NCBI RefSeq assembly: GCF_006171285.1
Contig: NZ_CP040894.1
Coordinates: 11,206-75,205 of the forward strand
DNA from: Leclercia adecarboxylata
GTDB lineage: Bacteria > Pseudomonadota > Gammaproteobacteria > Enterobacterales > Enterobacteriaceae
Length of the DNA stretch: 64,000 nt
Reading direction: 5' to 3'
In this document: positions 1 to 8,732 of the stretch, in pieces
How positions within the stretch are numbered: position 1 is the first letter of the stretch
Layout of the letters: the number at the start of each line of letters is the position of its first letter
Program-made: the position numbers and the translations under genes
The notes under the pieces: generated by a model
What the model was told of the DNA's origin: nothing
Database searches by the model: none
What the model saw: the letters and a program-made list of their open reading frames with translations, nothing else

Positions 1-1107
1 CCAGCCGTGATAGCCCATATAAATTCCCACCAGGGCAATCAGCACGCTGGAGAAATAGGGAGCCCGACGCGCCAGGGTATCAAATCCACGCCAGCGCTTT
101 GTGGCCTGTCGCACACTGTAGGCCGCTGCGGCACCCACCGTGACCAGCGTGATTGCCAGGCCAATACTGAAGCATAAAACCAGCGCGGCCCCGAGTGAAA
201 ACTCTTTCACCTGAATACAAAGCAGAAGGACCGTAATGGCAGCCGGACACGGGATCAGCCCGCCTGTCAGCCCAAACAGGATTATCTGACCGGTGGTCAC
301 ATTCCGGTTGGCGAAGCGTTTTTTAATATCGTTAGCATGGGCTTTTTCATGCGCATCCTGGAATTCCTTTGAGGAGGCATCCAGTCCTTTGAGCGCTGAA
401 TGTTCGTGTTCGTGTTCATGAAATGTCACGTCGTAGTCATGAACATGACCGCGATGACCTAACGTCAGACGAACCTCAAAGCTGTGCGGCTCCGGGATAG
501 CCTGTGTGGACTCCATGAAGCCGTCTTTCTCGACAAAATCGAAGACCTGCGAAAAGGTGCCTTTACCCCGGTTTGTCACCAGTGAGACATCCCGGGTTTG
601 CCAGTTCTGACCGCTCAGGGTACGAAAACGCCAGTGCGGCAGCTGGCCTTCTTCAAAAATAGAGAGTTCGACTTTACCGTGGCCGGTATCAATAATCCGC
701 GTTTCGTCATGCTCATGATGCCCGTGCGCATGTTCTTCTTCCTGCTCCAGTTTCCACAGACGTTCACCGCTCCATGTCCGCCAGAACATCCATGCCGCAG
801 TGCCGAGAATAATGACGGCGGAAATCAGCTGAAACCAGGGTTCGGCTGATTCAGCGGTGAATTTCCGGCTGATATACATCCCGCCCAGCGCAATCATCCA
901 GACGATGGCCGTATGGGAAAGCGTGGCAGCCAGGCCCAGCATGACAGCCTGTCTGACGGTTCCCCGGATAGCGACAATAAAAGCGGCCATCATGGTTTTG
1001 GAATGTCCCGGCTCAAGACCGTGAAGCGCACCGAGCAAAATGGCGCTGGGAACAAACAGCCATGCGTTGGCCACGCCCTGCTGTAACAACGCAGAAAAAT
1101 CGGTCAT
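1..1107 (-). CDS. RcnA-like nickel/cobalt efflux protein (3' end cut by window)
   Basis: Multi-pass inner-membrane exporter of Ni2+/Co2+ in the NiCoT/RcnA family. The reading frame is open from an ATG at 1105-1107 to base 1, so the C-terminus is missing (369 codons visible). The start follows the repressor stop by about 11 bases. Visible features are an N-terminal membrane segment with LGALHGLEPGHSKTMMAAF (the HX(n)-type metal motif of the family), a TM segment, a His-rich loop (HAHGHHEHDE), a long periplasmic or cytoplasmic insert, a second His cluster (HEHEHEHS), then TM segments with LTGGLIPCPAAITVLLLC. E. coli RcnA has 274 residues; this protein is longer because of the loop between the two His stretches. 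It lies directly downstream of a CsoR/RcnR-type repressor, so metal-relieved repression is expected. Plasmid nickel loci named nir or ncr in Klebsiella and Serratia look similar, but I cannot assign the exact name. Confidence 0.85.
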   Translation of the reverse strand, partial: MTDFSALLQQGVANAWLFVPSAILLGALHGLEPGHSKTMMAAFIVAIRGTVRQAVMLGLAATLSHTAIVWMIALGGMYISRKFTAESAEPWFQLISAVIILGTAAWMFWRTWSGERLWKLEQEEEHAHGHHEHDETRIIDTGHGKVELSIFEEGQLPHWRFRTLSGQNWQTRDVSLVTNRGKGTFSQVFDFVEKDGFMESTQAIPEPHSFEVRLTLGHRGHVHDYDVTFHEHEHEHSALKGLDASSKEFQDAHEKAHANDIKKRFANRNVTTGQIILFGLTGGLIPCPAAITVLLLCIQVKEFSLGAALVLCFSIGLAITLVTVGAAAAYSVRQATKRWRGFDTLARRAPYFSSVLIALVGIYMGYHGW

Positions 1108-1118
1108 TTTCTCTTACC

Positions 1119-1388
1119 TCAAAGGTACCTGGTTATCTCTTTAAATTCGCTGAGCGACGTGTCAGATGCATGCTGGCTGTCTTCCAGGGCATGTTCCAGA
1201 CAATGGTCCAGGTGATCATGAATAAGCGTTCGCTTGGCATTCGTTATCGCCTTTTCCACAGCGGACAACTGCTGGGCGATATCCAGGCACGGTTTTTCGT
1301 CTTCGAGCATCTGGATAGTGCTCTTCAGATGCCCTGCGGCACGTTTCAGCCTTTTAATGATGTCGGGGTGTGAAGTGTGAACTGACAT
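1119..1388 (-). CDS. CsoR/RcnR-family metal-sensing repressor
   Basis: Small all-helical cytoplasmic DNA-binding repressor, 89 residues, the usual length for the RcnR/FrmR/DmeR/CsoR family. I chose the ATG at 1386-1388 because a GAGGAGG Shine-Dalgarno sits just upstream. The longer frame that opens at 1484 would run across the operator and is unlikely. The sequence has the family pattern HPDIIKRLKRAAGHLKSTI...C...QLSAV..AI..AKR.LIHDHLDHCLE, with His3-like, Cys and His residues that could form the metal site. It is the first gene of a two-gene unit with the RcnA-like exporter 11 bases downstream. A 7-bp G/C-tract inverted repeat lies 45 bases upstream. Metal specificity (Ni/Co rather than formaldehyde or copper) is inferred from the neighbouring exporter. 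Confidence 0.85.
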   Translation of the reverse strand: MSVHTSHPDIIKRLKRAAGHLKSTIQMLEDEKPCLDIAQQLSAVEKAITNAKRTLIHDHLDHCLEHALEDSQHASDTSLSEFKEITRYL

Positions 1389-1433
1389 GATTTCCTCCTC
1401 TTCTCCGGGCGATGGGAATATTCGCCTCGCCAC

Positions 1434-1450
1434 ATCCCCCCCAGGGGGAT
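1434..1450. promoter_or_regulatory. G/C-tract operator for the CsoR/RcnR-type repressor
   Basis: Perfect inverted repeat ATCCCCC-CCA-GGGGGAT about 46 bases upstream of the repressor start. A/T-flanked G/C tracts are the known recognition pattern of RcnR, CsoR and InrS-type repressors. Assignment to this repressor is inferred from position and pattern. Confidence 0.7.
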
Positions 1451-1531
1451 AAGGAATGTTAAAGAAGCGGATGAGCAAAGGCAAGCATTCTTCCGGGCAG
1501 GAGCAGAAATAAAAGGGGCTGAACGGAGGCG

Positions 1532-1554
1532 AAAAACCCGGGCAAGCCCGGGTT
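1532..1554 (-). terminator. Rho-independent terminator of the nickel-associated operon
   Basis: On the minus strand a 9-bp perfect stem AACCCGGGC / GCCCGGGTT with a 2-base loop is followed by five T residues. It lies just after the stop of the gene at 1561-2250, separating that operon from the repressor-exporter unit. Confidence 0.8.
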
Positions 1555-1560
1555 GGCAGA

Positions 1561-2250
1561 TTAAATAACGCGTTTAATCGTCATGTACTGGCCGTTGGTA
1601 TCCAGACGGATCGTGACGCTCTTCGTGCCACGGTTGCGCCAGAACCAGCCATGCTTTCCGTCGAAAGCCGCCTGGATAATCCCCTCTTTGGCGGTGATCT
1701 GGCGATCTTTCCCGTAACCGTGATAGAACCCCTTCGGCGCATTGGTCGGATCACCATGGGCATCAACGTTAACCGGTCCGGAGCTTGTCCACTGATAACT
1801 CACCTGCGCATCCTTACGCATGTCGAGTTTAATCTCTGCGGCTTCGTTTGGCTTAAGCGTAATCACCATCTGGTTGCGTTGAACACCCGCCGCCTTCGTT
1901 TCCTGTGACGGTATGACGGACGGGGTATCCCGCTCCGGAGCACTGTTTTGCGCTATCACCGGGGGATTATCAGGAACCGTGCTTACCGTCGCTGGGCGGG
2001 CAACCGGGGCCTGAATATTGACGACGGCCTGTTGGTCCGACTCCGCTTCTTCAGCCAGCTGCGTTTTGATCTCTCCCATTTGTTTTAACCCGAGAACCCG
2101 GCCTATGCCGGTTGGGTCTATAGCATATTCAGACGGCATCACCACGGTAATGAGTAATGTCAGGGCAACGATGGCGGCCATCAGGGTGGACTGCATCAGC
2201 TTCAGTGAAGAAGGAAGCTCAGCGCGGGTAGGTAAATCAGTGTTGTACAT
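1561..2250 (-). CDS. Single-pass membrane anchor protein of the nickel cluster
   Basis: 229 residues. A hydrophobic segment at about residues 22-40 (MAAIVALTLLITVVMP) suggests one N-terminal membrane anchor. It is followed by a Pro/Ala/Val-rich linker (about 75-120) and a C-terminal globular domain (about 125-229) with many aromatic residues (YQWTSSGPVNVDAHGD, GKHGWFWRNRG). Proteins of this kind are annotated only as transmembrane anchor proteins next to HupE/UreJ genes on enterobacterial plasmids; no catalytic motif is visible. It starts 13 bases after the HupE/UreJ stop and is the last gene before a strong terminator. Function is unknown; a periplasmic role in metal handling is inferred from context only. 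Confidence 0.7.
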   Translation of the reverse strand: MYNTDLPTRAELPSSLKLMQSTLMAAIVALTLLITVVMPSEYAIDPTGIGRVLGLKQMGEIKTQLAEEAESDQQAVVNIQAPVARPATVSTVPDNPPVIAQNSAPERDTPSVIPSQETKAAGVQRNQMVITLKPNEAAEIKLDMRKDAQVSYQWTSSGPVNVDAHGDPTNAPKGFYHGYGKDRQITAKEGIIQAAFDGKHGWFWRNRGTKSVTIRLDTNGQYMTIKRVI

Positions 2251-2263
2251 AATTCATTCTCTC

Positions 2264-3001
2264 TCAGGCAAGGATATAGCCACAAAGCTGGTAGCTCATC
2301 AGCAGGAAACCGGCGCTCATCATCACAACGTTAGCGGTGTAGGCATGACGGAAAAAGCTCGCGGTCTGACGCCAGTAACTCATCACGATCAGAATAGCGC
2401 TGAGAGCCAGTAACTGGCCTATCTCCACCCCCACATTGAACGCGATCAGATTAACGAACAGGCCATCAGGGGAGATCTCGAATTCCTTTATTTTCGTCGC
2501 CAGACCAAAGCCGTGGAAGAAACCAAAGATGAGCGTTGCCAGTCTGATATCCGGCTGGAAACCAAACCAGCGCTGGAACGCCCCAAGATTATCGAGCGCC
2601 TTATAGACCACCGACAGACCGATGATGGCATCAATGAGATACGCGCTGACGCTGATATCAAAGAAAACGCCAATCAGCAGCGTGCTGGAGTGACCAATGG
2701 CAAACAGGCTGACGTACAAACCGATGTCGCGCATTTTGTAGAGAAAGAAAATCACCCCGAACAGAAACAGCAGGTGATCGTAACCGGTCACCATGTGCTT
2801 TGCACCAAGGTAGATAAACGGGAGGATGTTTATCCCGGTAATTTCCTGAATGTACCCTTTGTCGCCTTCGGCTACGCCGTGTGCAGATGCACCCTGGCTA
2901 TAGAAAAGCAATAAAAGTACAAAAAACAGACAGGCAGAGCGCATTCTGGCGGAAAAAAGGCCGTCATACACCCCGCCACGTAATGCAAGGTTCGTGAACA
3001 T
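2264..3001 (-). CDS. HupE/UreJ-family membrane protein
   Basis: 245 residues. An N-terminal hydrophobic segment ends in GASAHG, which looks like a cleavable signal placing a His near the mature N-terminus. Several further membrane segments follow, with the family-typical motifs GAKHMVTGYDHLLFLFGV (about 67-85), FGFFHGFGLA (about 158-168) and FNVGVEIGQL (about 188-198). HupE/UreJ proteins are nickel-related permeases or accessory proteins. The His and Asp in HMVTGYDH and the FHGFG motif are the likely metal ligands. It sits between the His-rich small protein upstream and the anchor protein downstream, all transcribed together on the minus strand. Confidence 0.8.
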   Translation of the reverse strand: MFTNLALRGGVYDGLFSARMRSACLFFVLLLLFYSQGASAHGVAEGDKGYIQEITGINILPFIYLGAKHMVTGYDHLLFLFGVIFFLYKMRDIGLYVSLFAIGHSSTLLIGVFFDISVSAYLIDAIIGLSVVYKALDNLGAFQRWFGFQPDIRLATLIFGFFHGFGLATKIKEFEISPDGLFVNLIAFNVGVEIGQLLALSAILIVMSYWRQTASFFRHAYTANVVMMSAGFLLMSYQLCGYILA

Positions 3002-3045
3002 AAAAAATCCTTAAGCTATGAATAATAACGCTTTAACAGCAGGAA

Positions 3046-3429
3046 TCAGACAAGCCCGGACCTTGGGGGACGCTCAGGAGTAGACAGGGAAACGAAATAA
3101 TGACGGGGACTTCCATGACCATACACAGCTCTGTTTTTTCCCTGCCAGACATAGAATTCCGTCAGTGCAAAAAGCTTATTGATGTCATGAGAATGATCGG
3201 CATTCAGGTGATGCACATTGCCGTGGGAATGAAATAAGAGCGTGTTGTGCTCATCAGGGGAAGCATCATTATCGTGCTGATGTGCTTCGGTGGTCTGCAT
3301 CGATGACATCTGAGAGGACTGCGGTTTTGCCAGCAGCAAAGCGCTCATCATGGCAAAGGCCACAACAAACAGCACAGCTCTGGAGATAAACGCAGATTTC
3401 ACAAACACCGCTAACGACACCTTTGCCAT
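3046..3429 (-). CDS. Small His-rich secreted or membrane-anchored protein
   Basis: 127 residues, first gene of the minus-strand nickel-associated operon. The N-terminus (about residues 14-34, SRAVLFVVAFAMMSALLLA) is a signal peptide or anchor. The middle is rich in His and Asp (EAHQHDND, EHNTLLFHSHGNVHHLNADHSHD). This suggests a periplasmic metal-binding or sensing peptide, similar in build to small CopL/DUF2946-type proteins, but I do not recognise a named family. The spacing to the HupE/UreJ gene is about 45 bases. Confidence 0.6.
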   Translation of the reverse strand: MAKVSLAVFVKSAFISRAVLFVVAFAMMSALLLAKPQSSQMSSMQTTEAHQHDNDASPDEHNTLLFHSHGNVHHLNADHSHDINKLFALTEFYVWQGKNRAVYGHGSPRHYFVSLSTPERPPRSGLV

Positions 3430-3576
3430 AAAAGTAACTTTCGGCGCTAATCTAAACTGCCTGCTGGTTGCATAGCAATGGAAATTTTCAGGTCTTCTGG
3501 TCGTCCCGGTAAGATGAAAGAAGAATTATTCGCTGTCATTTCATCTCTGGCGCAGAAGACATCTGAGCAGCCAGAT

Positions 3577-4218
3577 TTAATCAGTACCGGATATTTTGTT
3601 AAGTGCCTGTATCCGACAAACCTGAGAAGAACTATAGCCGGTAGCTTCTGCGGTCTCCCGTATACTGAGTTTCTTAACCTGTCGGTAGTACAATACCTTT
3701 TGATGTCGTTCGTGATCGGCCTGCTTGCCCCGGTATTTACCCAGAGAATGAGCGCGTTTAATTCCCTGTTGCTGTCGCTGGCGGCGACTCAACCAGTCCT
3801 TATGTGACATTGCGGCCATCAGGTCGATCAACATATTGTTGATAGCCGTAATGACAGCGCGGGTTATCGGGTCAGCCTGTGTAGGGTCTTTATCTGACAG
3901 AGCCTGCCATGACGTGGGGACATCCAGACTGACAATCCGCAACTCGTGTTGCTCAATTTGCTTTTTCAGCGTCATCCAGTCGCTGTTGCTCAGGCGAGTC
4001 AGACGGTCTATCTGCTCGACCAGTAAAATATCATTATGGTGACTGTCCATTAGCAGTCGTCCCAGTTCCGGGCGGTCCAGTTTTGTACCACTGATGTTCT
4101 CCCGGTAGTAGCTGGCTATTTTATACCCTCTTTCCTGAACGAACTGCTCCAGCATGTCTTTTGCCCGATCCGCAAACTGATCTTCCGTCGACGCTCTCAA
4201 ATAAGCTCTGATGAACAT
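3577..4218 (-). CDS. tnpR: Serine resolvase of a Tn3-family transposon
   Basis: 213-residue serine recombinase that resolves cointegrates at the adjacent res site. The N-terminal catalytic domain shows RAYLRASTEDQ with the nucleophilic Ser at residue 10, followed by SGTKLDRPELGRLL and DILLVEQIDRLTRL. The C-terminal part (about 150-205) has the helix-turn-helix KLSIRETAEATGYSSSQVCRI. It is divergent from tnpA, with a 167-bp AT-rich gap holding the presumed res site. It belongs to the group of longer resolvases lying divergently beside Tn21-like transposases. Confidence 0.9.
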   Translation of the reverse strand: MFIRAYLRASTEDQFADRAKDMLEQFVQERGYKIASYYRENISGTKLDRPELGRLLMDSHHNDILLVEQIDRLTRLSNSDWMTLKKQIEQHELRIVSLDVPTSWQALSDKDPTQADPITRAVITAINNMLIDLMAAMSHKDWLSRRQRQQQGIKRAHSLGKYRGKQADHERHQKVLYYRQVKKLSIRETAEATGYSSSQVCRIQALNKISGTD

Positions 4219-4385
4219 TTTTTCACCGCATTATAGCATTTAAGTTATTGCATTTATTCTATCGCATATAGGTTATGTCATTAATGGCGTACCGTCACGT
4301 TTTGATTATGGCGTCAGGGTGTACCCTTATGCGATAACCATTTTCGTTAAAAATACCGCATCGAATAATTTATGAGGGAAACTAT
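4219..4385. promoter_or_regulatory. Presumed res site and divergent tnpR/tnpA promoters
   Basis: A 167-bp AT-rich gap between divergent tnpR and tnpA with short repeats of a GCATTTA/TCGCATATA type, as expected for resolvase subsites. The exact subsite borders cannot be fixed by eye. Confidence 0.55.
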
Positions 4386-7373
4386 ATGGCAAGGAGGCAG
4401 ATTCTTTCTCTGTCGGAAAGAGAATCATTACTGGCATTACCGGACGATGAGTTAACGCTGACCCGAATGGCATATTTCAGTGAGCAGGATCTGGCATTTA
4501 TTAATGCCCACCGTAAACCTGCAAGCCGATTTGGTTTTGCCGTTCTTCTCTGTTATCTGAAAAATGTCGGCTTTGCCCCGGATAAAAAATCATCCCCACC
4601 CGCAGAATTACTCAAAATCATCGGTGCCCGACTTAAACTTTCAGCAGAGCTCTGGCAGGAATATATTTCCGGCCGTGGTACCACCCGGCGCGAGCACCTG
4701 GGGGAACTGTATCGGTATCTGGAGCTGAAGGCCTTTAATGGGGCACTTCAGAAAGAATGCATCCAGCATCTACTCCCTCTGTCTACCAGGACCGATCGGG
4801 GCATACTTATCGCCGAGGAATTACTGAAGCATCTGCATCAACAGCGAATTATTATTCCTGGTATTGATGTTGTGGAACGTACCTGTGCTGAAGCAATGAC
4901 ACTGGGTGATAAAGCAGTTTACACCACATTGAATGCGCATCTTGGCATCACGCATAAATCAGTGCTTGATGCGCTACTGGTGACAACTGACAAACAAATC
5001 TCCCGTTTGACGTGGTTGCTTCAGCCTCCGGGAAAGATCAATGGAAAGAATGTGCTGCAACATATAGATCGCCTTAACGCCATTGAAGCTCTGGCGCTAC
5101 CGGAAGGCGTGGAGAGAACTGTTCACCAGAATCGGTTGCTGAAACTCGCGCGTGAAGGCCGCAAAATGAGCAGCCGTGATCTGGCTGATTTTGCCCCTGC
5201 ACGTCGGTATGCAACGATGGTCTGTGTACTGACTGAGGCAAGAGCCACAATCATTGATGAAATTATAGAACTGCATGAACGTATACTGGGCAGTATGTTC
5301 AGTCGGGCAAAACGTCAGCAGGCCGAACGCCTTCAGAAAACAGGCAAGCTGATACAGCAGAAATTACGTCAGTATGTTTCCGTTGGACAGGCTATTCTGG
5401 ATGCACGCAACGCAGGCGAAGATCCTCTGTCTGCTGTTGAACGGATATTACCGTGGGAAGATTTTGCCTCCAGCCTGGAGGAAACCCGACTTCTTGCTCG
5501 CAAAGATAATTTCGAACCGCTTCATCTTGTTACCGAAAAATTCAGCACGCTGCGCAAATATTCTTCCCGGTTGTTATCGGCCCTGCAACTGAGGGCCACT
5601 CCGGCCGCCTTACCGCTTAATGATGCCCTTGATACTATCCGTGAGATGTACCGTAAACAGCTACGAAAGGTTCCTTCATCGGCTCCGCTGGATTTCATCC
5701 CTGAGAGCTGGAAAAAGATGGTGATCACCCCCGCAGGCATTGACCGGCAATACTATGAAATTTGCGCCATGAATGAGCTGAAGGGAGCTCTGCGGGCCGG
5801 TGATATCTGGGTTCAGGGCTCCCGACGCTACAAGAATTTTGATGACTATCTTATGCCACGCAGCGATTTCGAAAAACTATTAAATAATAATAAGTTAAAT
5901 GTACCTGTCGAAACTGAATGCAGAGCTTACCTTAAGGCCAGGCTAACGCTGCTGGCTTCCCGGCTGGAGGAAGTTAACGCAATGGCGGTCACCGGAGAAC
6001 TTCCTGATGTGGACATTACAGATAAAGGTGTAAAGATCACGCCACTGGATAACAGCGTTCCTTCCACAATCTCACCCCTGGCTGACCTGATTTACAACAT
6101 GTTGCCGCACCCAAAAATTACAGAAATACTGGATGAAGTTGAACGATGGACTGTCTTCACGCGACATTTTACCCATCTGAAGAATCCACTCACCCGACCA
6201 CAGGATAACCGTTTGCTGCTCACCACCATCCTGGCGGACGGCATTAATTTGGGGCTGACCAAAATGGCTGAGTCTTGTCCGGGAACCACTCGAGCTTCGC
6301 TGGAAAACATGCAGGCATGGTATATCCGCGATGAAACCTACGCTGCCGCCCTGTCTGAGCTGGTTAATGCCCAGAAATCGCGTCCGCTGGCTGCATTATG
6401 GGGAGACGGTTCAACCTCATCTTCTGACGGCCAGAATTTTCGGGTTAGCAGCCATGGCCGCTATGCGGGTCAGGTCAACCTGAAGTACGGTCAGGAACCG
6501 GGAGTTCAGTTTTATACGCACATTTCTGATCAGTACAGCCCGTTTTATACCAAAGTGATCAGCCGTGTTCGTGACTCCACCCACGTACTTGATGGCCTTC
6601 TTTATCACGAAAGTGATCTTGAAATAACGGAGCATTACACCGATACGGCAGGTTTCACGGAGCATGTTTTTGCGCTGATGCATTTGTTGGAATTCGCTTT
6701 TGCACCAAGGATCCGGGATCTTCACGATAAGCGGTTGTTTATACGGGGGAAAGCTAATGAATACCCCGCACTACAATCAATTATTTCCACAACACCACTG
6801 AATATCAAAGAGATAGAAACACACTGGAATGAAATTCTGAGGCTGGCGACCTCAATAAAGCAGGGAACAGTGACAGCCTCTCTGATGCTGAAAAAACTGG
6901 CCAGTTATCCGAAACAGAATGGGCTTGCTAAGGCGCTGAGGGAAATAGGTCGCATTGAGCGAACACTGTTTATGCTGGACTGGTTTCGCGATCCTGCACT
7001 GCGTCGCAGAGTTCAGGCAGGTCTGAACAAAGGAGAAGCCCGGAATGCGCTTGCCAGAGCCGTTTTCATGCATCGTCTGGGGGAAATAAGGGATCGTGGT
7101 CTGGAAAACCAGAGTTACCGCGCCAGTGGGCTTACGCTGATCACCGCAGCGATCACATTGTGGAATACCGTATATATAGAAAACGCCATTAATCTGCTGA
7201 AAAAGAAAGGGATACATATCAATGATCAGTTGCTGTCACACTTGTCTCCGCTGGGCTGGGAGCACATTAATCTGACGGGAGACTATATCTGGCGAAACAA
7301 TAAAAAACTGACTGAAGGGAAGTATCGTCCTTTGCGGCCAGTTGATGTCAGTCAGTACAAAAAATCATCTTAA
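4386..7373 (+). CDS. tnpA: Tn3-family transposase
   Basis: 995-residue DDE transposase of the Tn3 family, about the normal length. The N-terminus RQILSLSERESLLALP is the usual opening of the Tn21/Tn501-like group. The catalytic acidic residues sit in WGDGSTSSSDGQNF (about 671-684), VLDGLLYHESD (about 735-745) and LNKGEARNALARAVF (about 880-894). The start is supported by GAGGG upstream. The stop codon lies inside the inner part of the 38-bp terminal inverted repeat (7369-7384), a normal arrangement in this family. The frame is intact, so the transposase is probably functional, although one of its ends is split by an IS. Confidence 0.95.
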   Translation: MARRQILSLSERESLLALPDDELTLTRMAYFSEQDLAFINAHRKPASRFGFAVLLCYLKNVGFAPDKKSSPPAELLKIIGARLKLSAELWQEYISGRGTTRREHLGELYRYLELKAFNGALQKECIQHLLPLSTRTDRGILIAEELLKHLHQQRIIIPGIDVVERTCAEAMTLGDKAVYTTLNAHLGITHKSVLDALLVTTDKQISRLTWLLQPPGKINGKNVLQHIDRLNAIEALALPEGVERTVHQNRLLKLAREGRKMSSRDLADFAPARRYATMVCVLTEARATIIDEIIELHERILGSMFSRAKRQQAERLQKTGKLIQQKLRQYVSVGQAILDARNAGEDPLSAVERILPWEDFASSLEETRLLARKDNFEPLHLVTEKFSTLRKYSSRLLSALQLRATPAALPLNDALDTIREMYRKQLRKVPSSAPLDFIPESWKKMVITPAGIDRQYYEICAMNELKGALRAGDIWVQGSRRYKNFDDYLMPRSDFEKLLNNNKLNVPVETECRAYLKARLTLLASRLEEVNAMAVTGELPDVDITDKGVKITPLDNSVPSTISPLADLIYNMLPHPKITEILDEVERWTVFTRHFTHLKNPLTRPQDNRLLLTTILADGINLGLTKMAESCPGTTRASLENMQAWYIRDETYAAALSELVNAQKSRPLAALWGDGSTSSSDGQNFRVSSHGRYAGQVNLKYGQEPGVQFYTHISDQYSPFYTKVISRVRDSTHVLDGLLYHESDLEITEHYTDTAGFTEHVFALMHLLEFAFAPRIRDLHDKRLFIRGKANEYPALQSIISTTPLNIKEIETHWNEILRLATSIKQGTVTASLMLKKLASYPKQNGLAKALREIGRIERTLFMLDWFRDPALRRRVQAGLNKGEARNALARAVFMHRLGEIRDRGLENQSYRASGLTLITAAITLWNTVYIENAINLLKKKGIHINDQLLSHLSPLGWEHINLTGDYIWRNNKKLTEGKYRPLRPVDVSQYKKSS

Positions 7374-7384
7374 CGTACAATATT

Positions 7385-8711
7385 TAATGAGATGGTCACT
7401 CCCTCCTTCCCGGTACTATGCTGAGGACAGGCTTTCATTCGGAGAACTATCATGGAAAACATTGCGCTCATTGGTATCGATCTGGGTAAAAACTCTTTCC
7501 ATATTCATTGCCAGGATCGTCGCGGGAAGGCTGTTTACCGTAAAAAATTTACCCGGCCAAAGTTGATCGAATTTTTGGCGACATGCCCCGCTACAACCAT
7601 CGCAATGGAAGCCTGTGGCGGTTCTCACTTTATGGCACGCAAGTTGGAAGAGTTGGGGCATTCCCCAAAGCTGATATCACCACAATTTGTCCGCCCGTTC
7701 GTTAAAAGCAATAAAAACGACTTTGTCGACGCCGAAGCTATTTGTGAAGCTGCATCGCGTCCGTCTATGCGTTTTGTGCAGCCCAGAACGGAATCTCAGC
7801 AGGCAATGCGGGCTCTGCATCGTGTCCGTGAATCCCTGGTTCAGGATAAGGTAAAAACAACCAATCAAATGCATGCTTTTCTGCTGGAATTTGGCATTAG
7901 CGTTCCCCGAGGAGCTGCCGTTATTAGCCGACTGAGTACCATTCTTGAGGATAATAGTTTGCCTCTTTACCTCAGCCAGTTATTGCTGAAATTACAACAG
8001 CATTATCACTATCTTGTTGAGCAGATTAAAGATTTGGAATCCCAGTTGAAACGAAAGTTGGACGAAGATGAGGTTGGACAGCGCTTGCTGAGCATTCCCT
8101 GCGTCGGAACACTGACAGCGAGTACTATTTCAACTGAGATTGGCGACGGGAAGCAGTACGCCAGCAGCCGTGACTTTGCGGCGGCAACAGGGCTTGTACC
8201 TCGGCAGTACAGCACGGGAGGTAGGACGACATTGCTGGGAATTAGTAAGCGAGGTAATAAAAAGATCCGAACTTTGTTGGTTCAATGTGCCAGGGTATTC
8301 ATACAAAAACTGGAACACCAGTCTGGCAAATTGGCCGATTGGGTCAGGGATTTACTGTGCCGGAAAAGCAACTTTGTCGTCACTTGTGCTCTGGCAAATA
8401 AGCTGGCCAGAATAGCCTGGGCCCTAACGGCACGACAGCAAACTTATGTAGCATAACGGCAGAAATACACCGGTTTAAAGAATTACTGATCTGGTTTTGC
8501 GAATACTGATATTGATGATACTAACGGCCCACCGGCCTGTTGAGGAACCTGTAAAACGGAAAGGCTCATTGAAGCCGTATATTTTCTGGAGGTTCATCAG
8601 GCGCGGAACTCATCAAGGCGCGGGAATAAAATCCCATTCAGACGCCGGATAGATTCAAGCAAGCCAACTTGTCGTCAAAATCGGTGTTGCAAAAACGGGA
8701 GTGACCATAGA
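7385..8711 (+). mobile_element. IS4321/IS5075-like element (IS110 family, IS1111 group)
   Basis: 1327 bp, matching the known size of IS4321/IS5075. It is bounded by subterminal 12-bp inverted repeats ATGGTCACTCCC (7392-7403) and GGGAGTGACCAT (8697-8708). Seven bases lie outside the left repeat and three outside the right, which is the arrangement described for this group. It is inserted within the 38-bp Tn3-family terminal repeat after tnpA: inner part at 7369-7384, outer part at 8712-8732. This target preference is established for IS4321 and IS5075. Borders may be off by one base. Confidence 0.9.
7452..8456 (+). CDS. IS110-family transposase (DEDD)
   Basis: 334 residues. The N-terminal RuvC-like DEDD domain shows IGIDLGKNSFHIH (first Asp), TTIAMEACGGSHF (Glu) and NDFVDAEAI (two Asp). 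The C-terminal transposase_20 domain has LLSIPCVGTLTAS and ATGLVPRQYSTGGRTTLLGISKRGNK with the conserved Ser region. Start supported by CGGAG upstream. The protein is identical to the one encoded by the second copy at the right edge. About 250 bp of non-coding 3' sequence follow inside the element, as usual for this group, where it supplies the guide or terminal sequences. Confidence 0.95.
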   Translation: MENIALIGIDLGKNSFHIHCQDRRGKAVYRKKFTRPKLIEFLATCPATTIAMEACGGSHFMARKLEELGHSPKLISPQFVRPFVKSNKNDFVDAEAICEAASRPSMRFVQPRTESQQAMRALHRVRESLVQDKVKTTNQMHAFLLEFGISVPRGAAVISRLSTILEDNSLPLYLSQLLLKLQQHYHYLVEQIKDLESQLKRKLDEDEVGQRLLSIPCVGTLTASTISTEIGDGKQYASSRDFAAATGLVPRQYSTGGRTTLLGISKRGNKKIRTLLVQCARVFIQKLEHQSGKLADWVRDLLCRKSNFVVTCALANKLARIAWALTARQQTYVA

Positions 8712-8732
8712 TTCGTTTTCCAAGCGGACCCC
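8712..8732 (-). repeat. Outer part of a Tn3-family 38-bp terminal inverted repeat
   Basis: Read on the minus strand it begins GGGGTCCGCTTGGAAAACG, the typical GGGG start of Tn3-family ends. Joined to the inner piece left of the IS (7369-7384) it makes about 38 bp, and the inner piece ends in CTTAACG on the plus strand, like Tn21-type ends. It marks the right boundary of the transposon carrying tnpA. The repeat at 62695-62715 differs by one base. Confidence 0.8.

Noticed and set aside
3478..3807. Plus-strand 109-codon frame upstream of and across the resolvase gene
   Set aside because: Most of it is antisense to tnpR, which has clear catalytic motifs; the unique first 33 codons show no family signature.
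6417..6725. Minus-strand frames inside tnpA
   Set aside because: Antisense shadows of the intact Tn3 transposase; composition has no independent coding signature.
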